A stretch of 64,000 nt of DNA from Kiloniella spongiae (GCF_001026905.1 NZ_LAQL01000019.1:28292-92291); one strand, 5' to 3'. Counted from the stretch's first letter, positions 1 through 9,665 are shown. Program-made: numbers and translations. Notes: generated by a model not told the origin, from the sequence alone.

Positions 1-572
1 TTCCCAGCATCTCCACCAGGAAAATCAGCACGGGCTGAGCCACTGTCCGGCATAAACAAAGTATCACCTGTAAAAGTCGCGTTCCCCATGACATGGGCCA
101 TACAGGCCGGAGTATGGCCGGGGGTGTAAATTGCAAAGCATTCCATCTGTCCTACCTTGTAGCGATCACCATCTTTAAACAAAGCATCAAACTGTGAACC
201 ATCACGTTGAAACTCTGTGCCTTCATTGAAAATTTTACCAAAGGTCTCTTGAACAAGCATTATCTTGTCGCCAACACCAACCTTACCCCCGAGCTCTGCT
301 TGAATATATGGGGCCGCACTAAGATGGTCAGCATGTACATGGGTCTCAATAATCCAGTCCAGCGTCAGACCACGCTCTTTCACTTCGTTAATCAGAACGT
401 TTGCATGATCATAAGAAATACGACCTGCGGCATAATTAATATCCAACACACTGTCCACAATTGCACAGCAGTCACTAGATGGATCTTTGATGATATAGCT
501 GATTGTATTTGTCGCCTCATCAAAATGAGCCGATACATCAGGGACCGTTCGCATTTCTACGGGATATGGCAT
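1..572 (-). CDS. MBL-fold metallo-hydrolase, persulfide-dioxygenase-like (partial)
   Basis: A metallo-beta-lactamase-fold enzyme whose C-terminus runs off the left edge; about 190 N-terminal residues are present. The metal-binding motif THVHADHLSAA gives H78, H80, D82 and H83; the third-strand histidine is in TPGHTPAC (H153) and the bridging aspartate in FTGDTLFMPD (D170). This pattern fits the persulfide dioxygenase / BLH branch of the family, which oxidises glutathione persulfide or related sulfane sulfur. The ATG is preceded by a good GAGGAAA ribosome site. The neighbouring DUF2892 and Crp/Fnr genes on the same strand support a role in sulfide or persulfide handling. The fold is certain; the exact substrate is inferred. 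Confidence 0.85.
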   Translation of the reverse strand, partial: MPYPVEMRTVPDVSAHFDEATNTISYIIKDPSSDCCAIVDSVLDINYAAGRISYDHANVLINEVKERGLTLDWIIETHVHADHLSAAPYIQAELGGKVGVGDKIMLVQETFGKIFNEGTEFQRDGSQFDALFKDGDRYKVGQMECFAIYTPGHTPACMAHVMGNATFTGDTLFMPDSGSARADFPGGDAG

Positions 573-634
573 GAAAGTTTCCTCTTTTCAGGAAGCGTCA
601 ATTGTTCTGTGATAAAATTAAATGAATTACGACC

Positions 635-649
635 TTGATTTCAGATCAA
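635..649. promoter_or_regulatory. Palindrome upstream of the MBL-fold gene
   Basis: TTGATTTCAGATCAA is a perfect inverted repeat of TTGAT/ATCAA with a 5-nt spacer, 63 bp upstream of the hydrolase start. It resembles an FNR box (TTGAT-N4-ATCAA) but has one extra spacer base. It may be bound by the nearby Crp/Fnr protein; this is inference. Confidence 0.35.
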
Positions 650-830
650 CGGGCCAAACAACAGCCCTTCAAAACAGGCCGGCAAGTTTCGATAAAGCTT
701 GTAACATCAGTTTTGTACTATGATCAGACAGTGCGCCCTGCCTCAACATATCAAATTAAGCAGTCAACACACCATTTACATTGAACATGGACATTACCCA
801 ACAGATAACAAAAATGACGAAGTATATTGC

Positions 831-1046
831 TCAGCACGACTTACAGGTTCGAATACCCAATATCGAATAAAGGGGGCATATTCGAATAAGAGATACCAAA
901 AGCATCACAACCCCAAGCGAAACAGACGTATATGTCATCCAAGTCGTATCAAAATAGGAAAGGCCACTGACAAAAGGACTTGTAATCAAAATCAGAGCAA
1001 AGATCAGACGAATTGCCTGATCAAGCGAGCCAATATTTCTTGTCAT
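831..1046 (-). CDS. DUF2892 (YgaP-type) inner-membrane protein
   Basis: A 71-residue protein with two hydrophobic helices (about residues 10-30 and 38-58) and a short cysteine-containing C-terminus (CPLYSILGIRTCKSC). The N-terminus MTRNIGSLDQAIR and the layout match DUF2892, the membrane domain fused to a rhodanese in E. coli YgaP and often free-standing beside sulfur-oxidation genes. AAGGAG lies just before the ATG. It sits between the MBL-fold hydrolase and the Crp/Fnr gene, all on the minus strand. It probably has a role in membrane handling of sulfide or sulfane sulfur, inferred from family and context only. Confidence 0.8.
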   Translation of the reverse strand: MTRNIGSLDQAIRLIFALILITSPFVSGLSYFDTTWMTYTSVSLGVVMLLVSLIRICPLYSILGIRTCKSC

Positions 1047-1101
1047 TATTTATTCTCCTTCAAAGCTATATTCAAAATAAAGCTTTAGAGGAAACACATC
1101 A

Positions 1102-1114
1102 GTGACTAAGTCAC
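1102..1114. promoter_or_regulatory. Palindrome upstream of the DUF2892 gene
   Basis: GTGACTAAGTCAC is a perfect inverted repeat (GTGAC-TAA-GTCAC) located 56 bp before the DUF2892 start and just after the Crp/Fnr stop codon. It recalls CRP-type half-sites (GTGA/TCAC) with a non-standard spacing. It could be an operator; there is no T-run to make it a terminator. Confidence 0.3.
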
Positions 1115-1132
1115 CAAAAGTTTGAAAATTTT

Positions 1133-1819
1133 CTATTCGTTTTTGTCTGCAAGAATTATCAATTCATTACGCATGAGGATCATAACTGTACCTCGAGCCT
1201 GTTCTACCCAGCCCCGTCGTTGAAATTCCTGCAACTGACGCGATATAACTTCACGGGCAGTACCAAGCTCAATAGACAGCTTTTGATGCGTGGTGTTAAT
1301 ACTATCTTTGCCTTCAGACAGCTCGATAAGTTTCTGAGCGAGCCGGACATCAATACGTTGAAAAGCAACCTCATCAACCATCAGAAAAAGATCCGTAATG
1401 CGTTTGGAAAATGCGGCAAAAACAAAATTTCGAAACCCATGAGACTGAGCAACAAGTTCATCAAATAACTGTCGGGGTATCGCAGCTGCCCTTATATTAG
1501 TTTCAGCAATTCCCTCTGCAGAATAATCGTCATAAGCAAGAAGACATGCCGTCGTCAGGACACAACTTTCCCCGGCATGAATGCGGTAGAGCACGATTTC
1601 TCTTCCTGTATCAGATATTTGTTGTACGCGCACAGACCCATCTAGCAGAAAGAGCATATTTTCTGGTGATTTTCCTGGACCAAAAATAACGCTATTTTCC
1701 TTTACAGACAAAACACTACTACGCTTTAACAAAAGTTCTTTCGTCTGGACATCAAGCTGGGAAAGGCCAGGAAACTGTTCAACCCATTCCACGGTATCTG
1801 AATCACGAATTATTTGCAT
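1133..1819 (-). CDS. Crp/Fnr-family transcriptional regulator with a paired-cysteine sensor motif
   Basis: A 228-residue regulator: N-terminal cyclic-nucleotide-binding-like beta-barrel (about 25-115), long dimer helix (120-150) and C-terminal winged helix (160-220; recognition region around TAREVISRQLQEFQRRGW). The barrel lacks an obvious cAMP-binding RxS signature. It carries two cysteines in GESCVLTTACLLAY (C86 and C92). It lacks the four-cysteine N-terminal iron-sulfur motif of true FNR, so oxygen sensing through a cluster is unlikely; a thiol or persulfide switch is an attractive alternative. It is the most upstream of three same-strand genes whose products fit persulfide metabolism and probably controls them. 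Confidence 0.85.
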   Translation of the reverse strand: MQIIRDSDTVEWVEQFPGLSQLDVQTKELLLKRSSVLSVKENSVIFGPGKSPENMLFLLDGSVRVQQISDTGREIVLYRIHAGESCVLTTACLLAYDDYSAEGIAETNIRAAAIPRQLFDELVAQSHGFRNFVFAAFSKRITDLFLMVDEVAFQRIDVRLAQKLIELSEGKDSINTTHQKLSIELGTAREVISRQLQEFQRRGWVEQARGTVMILMRNELIILADKNE

Positions 1820-2223
1820 GTTAACTGACCACCTGTGTATTTGCAGTTTGCAAAGGCGCGATCAGATCCATTGATTGTCACGACGATCCTCCCCTTCCCA
1901 AATGTATAAACAATCTTCAAAACATGAAGGTTAATCCCTTTTCGAATTTTGACAACATCACCAACACGAATAAGGTTTGTTTTTTTTCAAAGCTACTAAT
2001 TGAAAATAAAAGAATACATAATTCCTATAGCTTGTCAGCGTCATGACCTCTCCGCTGATCAGTCATTCACGATAAAAATCATAATTGTTATACTAGTTTA
2101 CAAAACAAAAATTGCATATTTTAAAAGCAAATTACCTAATTTAAATCATGGCCTACCAATAAATTCACTTTGGCTATATCCATCTGTATTTTTGCTTGAT
2201 AATGTGAAGGGCACTCTCCTTTT
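1820..2223. other. Intergenic region between the Crp/Fnr gene and the EamA gene
   Basis: About 400 bp of AT-rich sequence between divergently transcribed genes. It must hold both promoters. I see no convincing gene, RNA or strong inverted repeat here. Confidence 0.5.
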
Positions 2224-3123
2224 ATGGATCACCCCATCATGACGATAAGCAAAAAACCTCTGTGGTTAATACTCGCGCCTGTTGCCTTCACATTTCTGTG
2301 GGCTGGGGGATATGGCGTTGCCAAAGTAGGACTTCAATATGCTGAGCCAATGACGCTGCTTTCCATGCGCTTTTCATTTGTCGTGATTTTGCTGGTGCCG
2401 TTCTATTTTTTTTTCAAGCCTTCCCTGCCCCAACGGGCCGCTGATTGGCTTCATCTGATTGTTGTCGGCGTTCTGGTACAGGCGGTCTATTTTGGCTTTT
2501 GCTGGTGGGCGTTCAGATCTGGCGTATCTGCTGGTGTTTTGGCTATTTTCATGTCTTTACAGCCGATACTTGTCGCAATACTGGCCCCCAGGCTTGCTCG
2601 GGAAAAAGTCAGTTGGCTTCGCTGGCTTGGCCTACTACTTGGCCTCACAGGGGTTTTAATTGTGATCGTGGCCAGATCGGATATAGAGCCTCCGACCCTG
2701 ATCGGCGTTAGTTTCAGCGTGCTTGGATTACTGGGAATTACCAGTGGTGTGCTCTATGAAAAACGCTTTGGTGGCGGTTACCACCCAATTGTTGCCAACA
2801 TGGTCCAGTATGCAGCAGGATTTGCAGTCGTCGCCCCCATTGCCTTGACCTTTGAGACTATGCAGGTCAACTGGACTGTCGAATTCTTTGCCGCCCTCGG
2901 TTATCTGGCAATTGGCAACTCAATCCTGGCCATGAGCTTGTTGCTCGCCATGATACGCGCTGGCGAAGTATCCCGGGTATCATCACTAATGTTCCTTGTT
3001 CCGCCACTTGCCGCACTATTCGGGTGGTTGCTCCTGGGCGAAGAAATGCCCCTGTTTGCCTGGGGTGGAATGGCCATCGCTGCCATAGGAGTAGTTATCG
3101 TTTCCAGAAATAGAACCGTCTAA
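2224..3123 (+). CDS. EamA/DMT-family membrane transporter
   Basis: A 299-residue, ten-helix protein of the drug/metabolite transporter superfamily, made of two EamA repeats (about residues 15-145 and 160-295). The first repeat opens with FTFLWAGGYGVAKVGL and the second ends with the helix MAIAAIGVVIVS. It probably exports an amino acid, metabolite or toxic compound through the inner membrane; the substrate cannot be read from the sequence. A second ATG five codons downstream (MTISKKPLW) is an alternative start; neither has a strong ribosome site. It stands alone, facing away from the sulfur locus. Confidence 0.85.
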   Translation: MDHPIMTISKKPLWLILAPVAFTFLWAGGYGVAKVGLQYAEPMTLLSMRFSFVVILLVPFYFFFKPSLPQRAADWLHLIVVGVLVQAVYFGFCWWAFRSGVSAGVLAIFMSLQPILVAILAPRLAREKVSWLRWLGLLLGLTGVLIVIVARSDIEPPTLIGVSFSVLGLLGITSGVLYEKRFGGGYHPIVANMVQYAAGFAVVAPIALTFETMQVNWTVEFFAALGYLAIGNSILAMSLLLAMIRAGEVSRVSSLMFLVPPLAALFGWLLLGEEMPLFAWGGMAIAAIGVVIVSRNRTV

Positions 3124-3127
3124 TTTC

Positions 3128-3297
3128 TTATTGCTTTTTCCCTGCCGTCCTGAGAACGGCTTTAAATGCATCAAGATAAAGCTTATCCAGTTCACCGTTT
3201 TTACGAAGGAACTCAATGTACGGGAACAAGGTCTGCATGGCGTTTGTGGAGGTAATGGAACAAAGATATGACCCGCCCTGAAATACGGTGACGTTTT
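3128..3297 (-). pseudogene. Possible gene fragment, C-terminal end of an unknown protein
   Basis: On the minus strand an open stretch reads like genuine protein: GSYLCSITSTNAMQ is followed by LFPYIEFLRKNGELDKLYLD, then an amphipathic end finishing in GKKQ and TAA. An in-frame stop closes it upstream near 3297, and the only ATG (3238) would give 36 residues without a clear ribosome site. The charged helix recalls the C-terminus of periplasmic binding proteins, but this is weak. It could be a truncated relic or a chance open frame. Confidence 0.3.
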
Positions 3298-3319
3298 TTT
3301 AAGAACGGGACAGTCCAAA

Positions 3320-3347
3320 CAAAAAAGGTGACCGAAGCCACCCTTTT
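3320..3347 (-). terminator. Terminator of ppdK
   Basis: Read on the minus strand: AAGGGTGG, a CTTCGG loop, TCACCTTT, then a run of seven T. Stem of 8 bp including two G-T pairs, starting 28 bp after the ppdK stop codon. Confidence 0.8.
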
Positions 3348-3373
3348 ATATAACTGCTTCTTATAGAGCAGTG

Positions 3374-6034
3374 TTACTTTTTAATCGCGGCTTGTGCTGC
3401 GGCAAGGCGAGCGATTGGCACGCGGAATGGAGAACAGGAAACGTAGTTCAATCCAACCTTCTGGCAGAAATTGATGGACGCCGGATCTCCGCCGTGTTCA
3501 CCACAAATACCAAGTTTGATATCACTACGCGTTTTCCGTCCACGTTCTGCAGCGATCTCAACCAGCTCACCGACACCTTCCTGATCCAGAGAGATGAACG
3601 GATCTTGTTCAATGATGCCGTTACGCTCGTAAGCACCAAGGAAATTCCCCGCATCATCACGAGACAAACCAAAGGTTGTTTGCGTCAAATCATTGGTTCC
3701 GAATGAGAAGAACTCAGCTTCTTCCGCAATATCCGCAGCACGTAGTGCCGCACGTGGAAGCTCAATCATCGTACCAACAAGATATTTCATCTCGACACCT
3801 TCGGCAGCCATAACTTCTTTGGCAACACGATCAACAAGCGCCTTGAGGATCTCAAGCTCTTTCTTCATGCCAACCAGCGGGATCATCACTTCTGGTTCAA
3901 CAGTCTGACCTTCGGATTTTGAAACCTGTGCTGCAGCTTCAAAAATTGCCCTAGCCTGCATTTCATAAATCTCAGGATAGGAAATACCTAAACGACAGCC
4001 ACGGTGCCCAAGCATCGGGTTTGTTTCCGACATCTTTGCAGCACGCGCATGCAGCTTTTCAATCGGCACGCCAGCAGCATCCGCAACGTCCTGCATCTCT
4101 TCCGTCCCGTGAGGCAGAAATTCATGCAGAGGCGGATCAAGCAAACGAATTGTTACCGGTAATCCCGCCATAATTTTGAAGATCTCGACAAAATCTTCAC
4201 GCTGCATCGGCAAGATTTTATCCAGTGCTTTACGACGCCCTGTTTCATCATCAGACAGGATCATTTCACGCACAGCAACAATACGGTCCGCATCAAAGAA
4301 CATGTGTTCAGTACGGCAAAGCCCAATACCTTCCGCGCCAAAACTGCGCGCAGTGCGGCAATCATTCGGTGTCTCGGCGTTGGTGCGTACCTTCATCGTC
4401 CGGATCTTGTCTGCCCATTCCATAAGGGTCGAGAAATTACCAGACATTTCCGGTTGAATTGTTGGAATTTCCCCCAACATAACTTCACCATTACTACCGT
4501 CAATGGTGATGATATCACCGGCCCTCAGTTCTTCACCCCGAACAATCATGGTTTCGTTTTTGTAATCCATGCGCAGATCGCCCGCACCGGACACACACGG
4601 ACGGCCCATACCACGCGCCACCACAGCCGCGTGAGACGTCATCCCGCCACGAGAGGTCAGAATACCTTTGGCAGCGTGCATACCGTGAATATCTTCCGGT
4701 GATGTTTCTGTCCGACAAAGGATAACGCCCTTACCGGATTGTGCCATTTTTTCGGCTTCATCAGCAGAGAATACAATTTGGCCGGAGGCCGCACCAGGTG
4801 AAGCCGGTAAGCCATGGCCAATCACATTACGATCAGCATCGGGGTCAAGTGTCGGGTGCAACAACTGATCAAGCGCAGCAGGTTCAACACGACCAACTGC
4901 TTCTTCTTTTGTGATCAGACCTTCGGCAACCATATCAACCGCAATCTGAAGAGCAGCAGCCGTTGTACGCTTACCTGCACGGGTTTGTAGCATAAAGAGC
5001 TTGTTGGACTGAACGGTGAATTCAATGTCCTGCATATCGCGATAATGCTTTTCCAGAATATGACGCGTTTCATCAAGCTGCTTGAACACCTCTGGCATTG
5101 TTTCTTCCATGGATGGAAGGTCAGAGTTCTGTTCTTCTTTGCCTTTGATCGTCAGGTTTTGCGGTGTACGGATCCCCGCAACCACATCTTCGCCTTGGGC
5201 ATTGATCAGGTACTCACCATAGAAAGCATTTTCACCTGTCGAAGGATTACGAGTAAAGGCAACCCCGGTAGAACAGTCATCGCCCATGTTACCAAAGACC
5301 ATAGCCTGTACATTGACCGCCGTTCCCCACGCTGCGGGGATGTCGTTCAGTTTACGATAGGTTGTTGCACGAGCGTTCATCCATGAACCGAATACTGCAG
5401 ATACCGCACCCCAAAGCTGTTCTTTCGGGTCCTGCGGGAAAGGCTGACCGTATTCTTCTTCAACAATCTTCTTGTATTGGACAATAATTCCCTTCCAGTC
5501 TTCGGCTGAAAGTTCTGTATCCAGAATTAGTCCGTTATCTTCTTTGTGCAATTCCAGGATTTCTTCGAAGAAGTGGTGATCAACTTCGAGAACAACATCA
5601 CTGTACATCTGGATAAAGCGACGATAGCTGTCATAGGCGAAACGCTCGTCACCTGATACCTTGGCAAGACCTTCGACAGTAATATCGTTAAGGCCAAGGT
5701 TGAGGACCGTGTCCATCATGCCCGGCATGGAAGCGCGTGCGCCGGAACGAACGGAGACAAGCAGAGGGTTCGCGTTGTCTCCAAACTTAACACCGACAAT
5801 ATCTTCTATTTGGCCAAGGGCTTCATCAACCTGACCAGCAAGATCATCCGGATAGTTTCGATCATTATCATAATAGGCCGTACAGACTTCGGTGGAGATG
5901 GTAAAACCGGGCGGGACCGGAAGCCCCAGCGATGACATCTCGGCAAGGTTAGCCCCCTTGCCGCCGAGTAGTTCCTTCATGTCGGCTTTGCCGTCAGCCT
6001 TGCCATTACCGAAACTGTAGACCCATTTGGTCAT
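3374..6034 (-). CDS. ppdK: Pyruvate, phosphate dikinase
   Basis: An 886-residue enzyme interconverting pyruvate, ATP and phosphate with phosphoenolpyruvate, AMP and pyrophosphate. It has an N-terminal nucleotide-binding domain (opening with WVYSFGNGKADG, then LLGGKGANLAEM), a central phosphohistidine domain with GGMTSHAAVVARGMGRPC (catalytic H468), and a C-terminal PEP/pyruvate barrel with FSFGTNDLTQTTFGLSRDD and the cysteine loop LGICGEHGGDP. Length is standard. I chose the start at MTKWVYSF; the frame is open 25 codons further upstream but that stretch overlaps the end of glyS. It lies 8 bp after glyS, an arrangement common in this group of alphaproteobacteria. Confidence 0.97.
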   Translation of the reverse strand: MTKWVYSFGNGKADGKADMKELLGGKGANLAEMSSLGLPVPPGFTISTEVCTAYYDNDRNYPDDLAGQVDEALGQIEDIVGVKFGDNANPLLVSVRSGARASMPGMMDTVLNLGLNDITVEGLAKVSGDERFAYDSYRRFIQMYSDVVLEVDHHFFEEILELHKEDNGLILDTELSAEDWKGIIVQYKKIVEEEYGQPFPQDPKEQLWGAVSAVFGSWMNARATTYRKLNDIPAAWGTAVNVQAMVFGNMGDDCSTGVAFTRNPSTGENAFYGEYLINAQGEDVVAGIRTPQNLTIKGKEEQNSDLPSMEETMPEVFKQLDETRHILEKHYRDMQDIEFTVQSNKLFMLQTRAGKRTTAAALQIAVDMVAEGLITKEEAVGRVEPAALDQLLHPTLDPDADRNVIGHGLPASPGAASGQIVFSADEAEKMAQSGKGVILCRTETSPEDIHGMHAAKGILTSRGGMTSHAAVVARGMGRPCVSGAGDLRMDYKNETMIVRGEELRAGDIITIDGSNGEVMLGEIPTIQPEMSGNFSTLMEWADKIRTMKVRTNAETPNDCRTARSFGAEGIGLCRTEHMFFDADRIVAVREMILSDDETGRRKALDKILPMQREDFVEIFKIMAGLPVTIRLLDPPLHEFLPHGTEEMQDVADAAGVPIEKLHARAAKMSETNPMLGHRGCRLGISYPEIYEMQARAIFEAAAQVSKSEGQTVEPEVMIPLVGMKKELEILKALVDRVAKEVMAAEGVEMKYLVGTMIELPRAALRAADIAEEAEFFSFGTNDLTQTTFGLSRDDAGNFLGAYERNGIIEQDPFISLDQEGVGELVEIAAERGRKTRSDIKLGICGEHGGDPASINFCQKVGLNYVSCSPFRVPIARLAAAQAAIKK

Positions 6035-6042
6035 TTTCTCAT

Positions 6043-8124
6043 CTATCCTTCTATTCGTGAGAAGTCTGCAACCTGCCCCAGGATCACACCAATCCGAGAT
6101 AACAAGCACAGACGGTTTTTTCGTAAAGCCGGATCATCATCGTTCACCGTTACCTTATCAAAAAACGCGTCCATCGGAGGACGAAGTCCGGCAAGTGCCG
6201 CCATCGCCTCGGTGAAATCTTCACGTTCCAGTGCCTTTGTGGCTTCCTGGGAAGCTCCTTGCAGAGCTTCCTGCAACGCCTGTTCTTCAGGCTGTTGCAG
6301 CAACACGGTATCGACTGTCGCATCGAATACCGTTTTATCTTTTTTCTCTTCGATCCGAACAATGTTCGCTGCCCGACGGTAAGCTGCCAACAAGTTGGCC
6401 CCGTCATCGGTTTTCAGCAATCCGGCAAGAGCATCAACACGGGCGAGTAAACGAACCAAATCGTCTTCATCCCCAAGGGCGAAAACGGCTGTGATCAGAT
6501 CGTGACGAACACCTTTATCTTTCAATGCGACCTTTAGACGATCGGCAATAAAAGTCATCAAACCGTCAATGGTTTTATCTTCAGATTCCGTCAATTGGCC
6601 TGTGTAGGCCGAGAAGCTTGCTGCGAATGCTTGGCGCAAACTAATCTGCAAGCTGTTTTCTGTAATCAGACGAATAATGCTAAGTGCAGCACGACGCAGG
6701 GCAAAAGGATCTTTCGACCCCGTCGGCAACTCATCAATGCCGAAGAAGCCAACCAACGTATCAATTTTATCAGCAAGGGCAACCGCCACTGAAATTGGTG
6801 CAGAAGGACAACGATCGGACGGTCCAAGTGGAGAATAGTGGTCTGCAATCGCTTCGGCAACAAGGGGACTCTCCCCGTCATGCAGAGCATAATAACGGCC
6901 CATGATGCCCTGTAGTTCAGGGAATTCATAAACCATACCAGTGGTTAAATCAGCCTTGGCCAATTCTGCGGCGCGACGTGCATAAACAGGATTACACCCT
7001 GTTTGCTCGGCCAAATCACTGGCAAGAACGGAAACACGACCCATTTTATTGGCAACCGTACCAAGCTTGGCTTGGAAGACAATTGTTTCCAACGCATCAA
7101 CACGACTTTCCAGCTTGTCTTTTTTATCCTGATCCCAGAAAAACTCTGCATCGGAAAGGCGGGATGCCAGAACGCGCTCATTACCGGAAATGATCGTTTG
7201 ACCACCATCAACGGTTTCGGTGTTGGCTGCAAAAACAAAGTGGTTCGCAAGCTTCCCATCACCATCAAGAACAGAAAAATACTTCTGATGCTCTTTCATA
7301 GATGTGGATAGCACTTCATGTGGCACAGACATAAAGCGGTCGGCAATTTGGCCCATCAACAGAACAGGCCATTCCACCAGACCAGTCACTTCATTCAGAA
7401 GTCCCTGATCATCTTTTAGGGTCAAGCCTTCGGCAACACACAACTCTTTAGCTTGCGTTTCGATCAGATCACGACGTTCGCTTTCATCCACAAGAACCTT
7501 GGCAAGGCGAAGCTTGTGAAGGTAATCATCCAGATTTTTAACCTCGAACCAATCCGGCGCCAAAAAGCGGTGACCCCGAGTTTTGTTACCAAAGTTCAGT
7601 GTCTGGTTGCCAAAATCAAAGGAACCCTTGAGGGTTTCGCCTTTGAAGATAGCCAAAATAGAATGCAGTGGGCGCACCCAACGGAAAGAGTTTTTTGACC
7701 ATTTCATGGACTTGGGCCAAGGAAAACTCTTGATTGTTTCCACAACAATCTCGGCAAGAACTTCGGTGGTATTCCGTCCCTTGATTTCATTAACCACAAA
7801 GTAGAAATCACCCTTGGGCGTATTTCTTACTTCAGCTTGATCAATAGATACAAGGCTATTGGCCTTCATAAAGCCTTCGAGTGCCTTTTCATTCGCGCCG
7901 ACTTTTGGGCCTTTTTTCTCTTCACTTACATCAGGTTGTTTTTCAGGCAAACCGTCGATAACCAGCGCCAAACGGCGTGGAGTCACAAATGAGCGCGCAT
8001 CAACATAAACAAGGCCTGCTGCCTTTAGTTGATCACTGACAATTTTCTTAAGATCGGCCGCAGCCTTAGCCTGCATACGCGCCGGGATTTCTTCCGAGTG
8101 AAGTTCAAGTAGAAATTCGGACAT
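6043..8124 (-). CDS. glyS: Glycyl-tRNA synthetase, beta subunit
   Basis: A 693-residue beta subunit of the heterotetrameric (alpha2beta2) glycyl-tRNA synthetase, which charges tRNA-Gly together with GlyQ. The family N-terminus [18 protein letters not shown] is present; the middle region contains the HD-like segment and the C-terminus carries the DALR-type anticodon-binding domain (segment [16 protein letters not shown] onward). The start was set at MSEFLLEL because upstream in-frame codons lie inside glyQ. Only 4 bp separate it from the glyQ stop, so the two are co-transcribed and probably translationally coupled. Confidence 0.97.
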   Translation of the reverse strand: MSEFLLELHSEEIPARMQAKAAADLKKIVSDQLKAAGLVYVDARSFVTPRRLALVIDGLPEKQPDVSEEKKGPKVGANEKALEGFMKANSLVSIDQAEVRNTPKGDFYFVVNEIKGRNTTEVLAEIVVETIKSFPWPKSMKWSKNSFRWVRPLHSILAIFKGETLKGSFDFGNQTLNFGNKTRGHRFLAPDWFEVKNLDDYLHKLRLAKVLVDESERRDLIETQAKELCVAEGLTLKDDQGLLNEVTGLVEWPVLLMGQIADRFMSVPHEVLSTSMKEHQKYFSVLDGDGKLANHFVFAANTETVDGGQTIISGNERVLASRLSDAEFFWDQDKKDKLESRVDALETIVFQAKLGTVANKMGRVSVLASDLAEQTGCNPVYARRAAELAKADLTTGMVYEFPELQGIMGRYYALHDGESPLVAEAIADHYSPLGPSDRCPSAPISVAVALADKIDTLVGFFGIDELPTGSKDPFALRRAALSIIRLITENSLQISLRQAFAASFSAYTGQLTESEDKTIDGLMTFIADRLKVALKDKGVRHDLITAVFALGDEDDLVRLLARVDALAGLLKTDDGANLLAAYRRAANIVRIEEKKDKTVFDATVDTVLLQQPEEQALQEALQGASQEATKALEREDFTEAMAALAGLRPPMDAFFDKVTVNDDDPALRKNRLCLLSRIGVILGQVADFSRIEG

Positions 8125-8128
8125 ACCT

Positions 8129-9196
8129 TTACGCCTCTTCCTGCTGGGTTTTATTCCAGGCTTCGCAACATGCTTTTGCCAACTCACGTACACGGCCAAT
8201 ATAGGCTTGGCGTTCCGTCACGGAGATTACACCGCGAGCATCAAGCAAGTTAAAGAGGTGACTGGCTTTCATACATTGATCATAGGCAGGCAGAGGCAAG
8301 AGATTGCCTTTCGCCTTACCGTTTTTCTCGGCATTGGCTTCACCGAACTTCAAGATCCGTGCACATTCAGCTTCGGCATCTTCAAAATGGCGGAACAATT
8401 CGTCTGTTGAAGCAATTTCAAAATTGAAGGTAGAGAATTCTACTTCGTTCTGATGGAAAACATCACCATAGGTTTTCCCGCCTTCTTCGGCCGGAACCCC
8501 GTCCCAATCCAGGTCATAGACGTTCTCTACACCCTGTACATACATAAAGAGGCGTTCAAGACCGTATGTCAGTTCCAAAGGAACCGGATTACATTCAATG
8601 CCACCAACCTGTTGAAAATAGGTAAACTGGCTGACTTCCATGCCATCACACCAAACTTCCCAACCAAGTCCCCAGGCCCCCAATGTCGGGCTTTCCCAGT
8701 CATCTTCGACAAAACGAAGGTCGTGTTTTGTTGAATCAATGCCAATGGCATCCAGCGACCCCAGATAAAGCTCCTGCGAGTTGGCAGGAGAAGGCTTCAT
8801 GATGACCTGAAACTGGTAATAGTGCTGCAGACGGTTTGGGTTATCCCCATAACGACCATCAGCCGGACGACGACAGGGTTGCACATAGGCTGCGCGCCAA
8901 GTATCCGGGCCCAAAGACCGAAGTGTTGTTGCCGGATGGAACGTCCCTGCCCCGACTTCCAAATCATAGGGCTGAAGAATAACGCACCCCTGGCGGGCCC
9001 AATAATCCTGAAGTTTGAGAATGAGGCGTTGCACACACTTTTCAGGGTCAACTATGACCTTGGTTTTCGCCTTGGCTTTCACAGAAGCTTGAGCCGGGCT
9101 TTTAAGATCAACGGAATTTACGCCGACCTTAACATCGTCAGAATTAGTTACGTCGGACTTTTTTGCGTCAGACTGGGACATATCGTTATTTGTCAT
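8129..9196 (-). CDS. glyQ: Glycyl-tRNA synthetase, alpha subunit, with an N-terminal extension
   Basis: A 355-residue alpha subunit containing the class II catalytic core that makes glycyl-adenylate. Recognisable blocks include [37 protein letters not shown] and [19 protein letters not shown]. The family usually begins almost at LILKLQDYW; here some 55 residues rich in Ser, Asp, Lys and Ala precede it. Two possible starts (MTNNDMSQ at 9196 and MSQSDAKK at 9181) lack a clear ribosome site. The extension looks unstructured and could be dispensable or could mean that the true start is further in, although there is no obvious internal ATG before the core. Confidence 0.95.
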   Translation of the reverse strand: MTNNDMSQSDAKKSDVTNSDDVKVGVNSVDLKSPAQASVKAKAKTKVIVDPEKCVQRLILKLQDYWARQGCVILQPYDLEVGAGTFHPATTLRSLGPDTWRAAYVQPCRRPADGRYGDNPNRLQHYYQFQVIMKPSPANSQELYLGSLDAIGIDSTKHDLRFVEDDWESPTLGAWGLGWEVWCDGMEVSQFTYFQQVGGIECNPVPLELTYGLERLFMYVQGVENVYDLDWDGVPAEEGGKTYGDVFHQNEVEFSTFNFEIASTDELFRHFEDAEAECARILKFGEANAEKNGKAKGNLLPLPAYDQCMKASHLFNLLDARGVISVTERQAYIGRVRELAKACCEAWNKTQQEEA

Positions 9197-9288
9197 TTTG
9201 CTGCAGTGCGAAATTTGAATGAACTTATAATGACCAGCATTTGGAATCAACAGCCACAATGCCGGAGTCGAGATATTTTTTGTCGCTT

Positions 9289-9552
9289 CTAGCCGTTACC
9301 ACCGCAAGAGCATTTGCTTTTGGCAGGGATATAGGCCTTGCAAGCCGGACACTGAACCATGTCCAGCGATCCGTTATCATCTTGATTTTCTTGGCTTTGG
9401 CTTGGCGTACGTCCGGTGTTTTGCCCCATGTTTTTCTTACCGCCATTACGACGAGACTGCTCACGTCGTCCTGCTGCTTTGAAAAACAGATAAACCCCGG
9501 CAATAACCAATCCGAGTATCAGCAACTTACCTATAGAGGGTATTCCGAACAT
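9289..9552 (-). CDS. Small membrane-anchored zinc-ribbon protein
   Basis: An 87-residue protein with one N-terminal membrane helix (about residues 8-26, [20 protein letters not shown]), a basic/polar linker (28-62) and a C-terminal cysteine cluster [20 protein letters not shown] that could bind one zinc ion. The layout resembles the PP0621-type family of conserved small membrane proteins of unknown function. It lies between the S49 peptidase and glyQ on the same strand. AGGA precedes the ATG. No function can be assigned. Confidence 0.75.
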   Translation of the reverse strand: MFGIPSIGKLLILGLVIAGVYLFFKAAGRREQSRRNGGKKNMGQNTGRTPSQSQENQDDNGSLDMVQCPACKAYIPAKSKCSCGGNG

Positions 9553-9665
9553 ACTATCCTAACCATACCGCGCATCGCGGCTTTTTCTTCATGGGGAATC
9601 CAAGATCAAATTATCCCGGATTCCATTCTCGTTAACCAAGCCAAAATCCCAGAGGCTATTAAAAC

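Noticed and set aside
720..1088. 122-codon plus-strand frame opposite the DUF2892 gene
   Set aside because: It is antisense to the recognisable DUF2892 gene and has no ribosome site or protein-like features.
3016..3318. 100-codon minus-strand open frame over the EamA 3' end
   Set aside because: It overlaps the EamA gene in another frame and its translation is low in natural pattern; the better reading of the unoccupied part is a different frame.
9568..9585. CCGCG-CAT-CGCGG followed by T5 on the plus strand
   Set aside because: Looks like a small terminator but points against the transcription of all nearby genes; probably chance.
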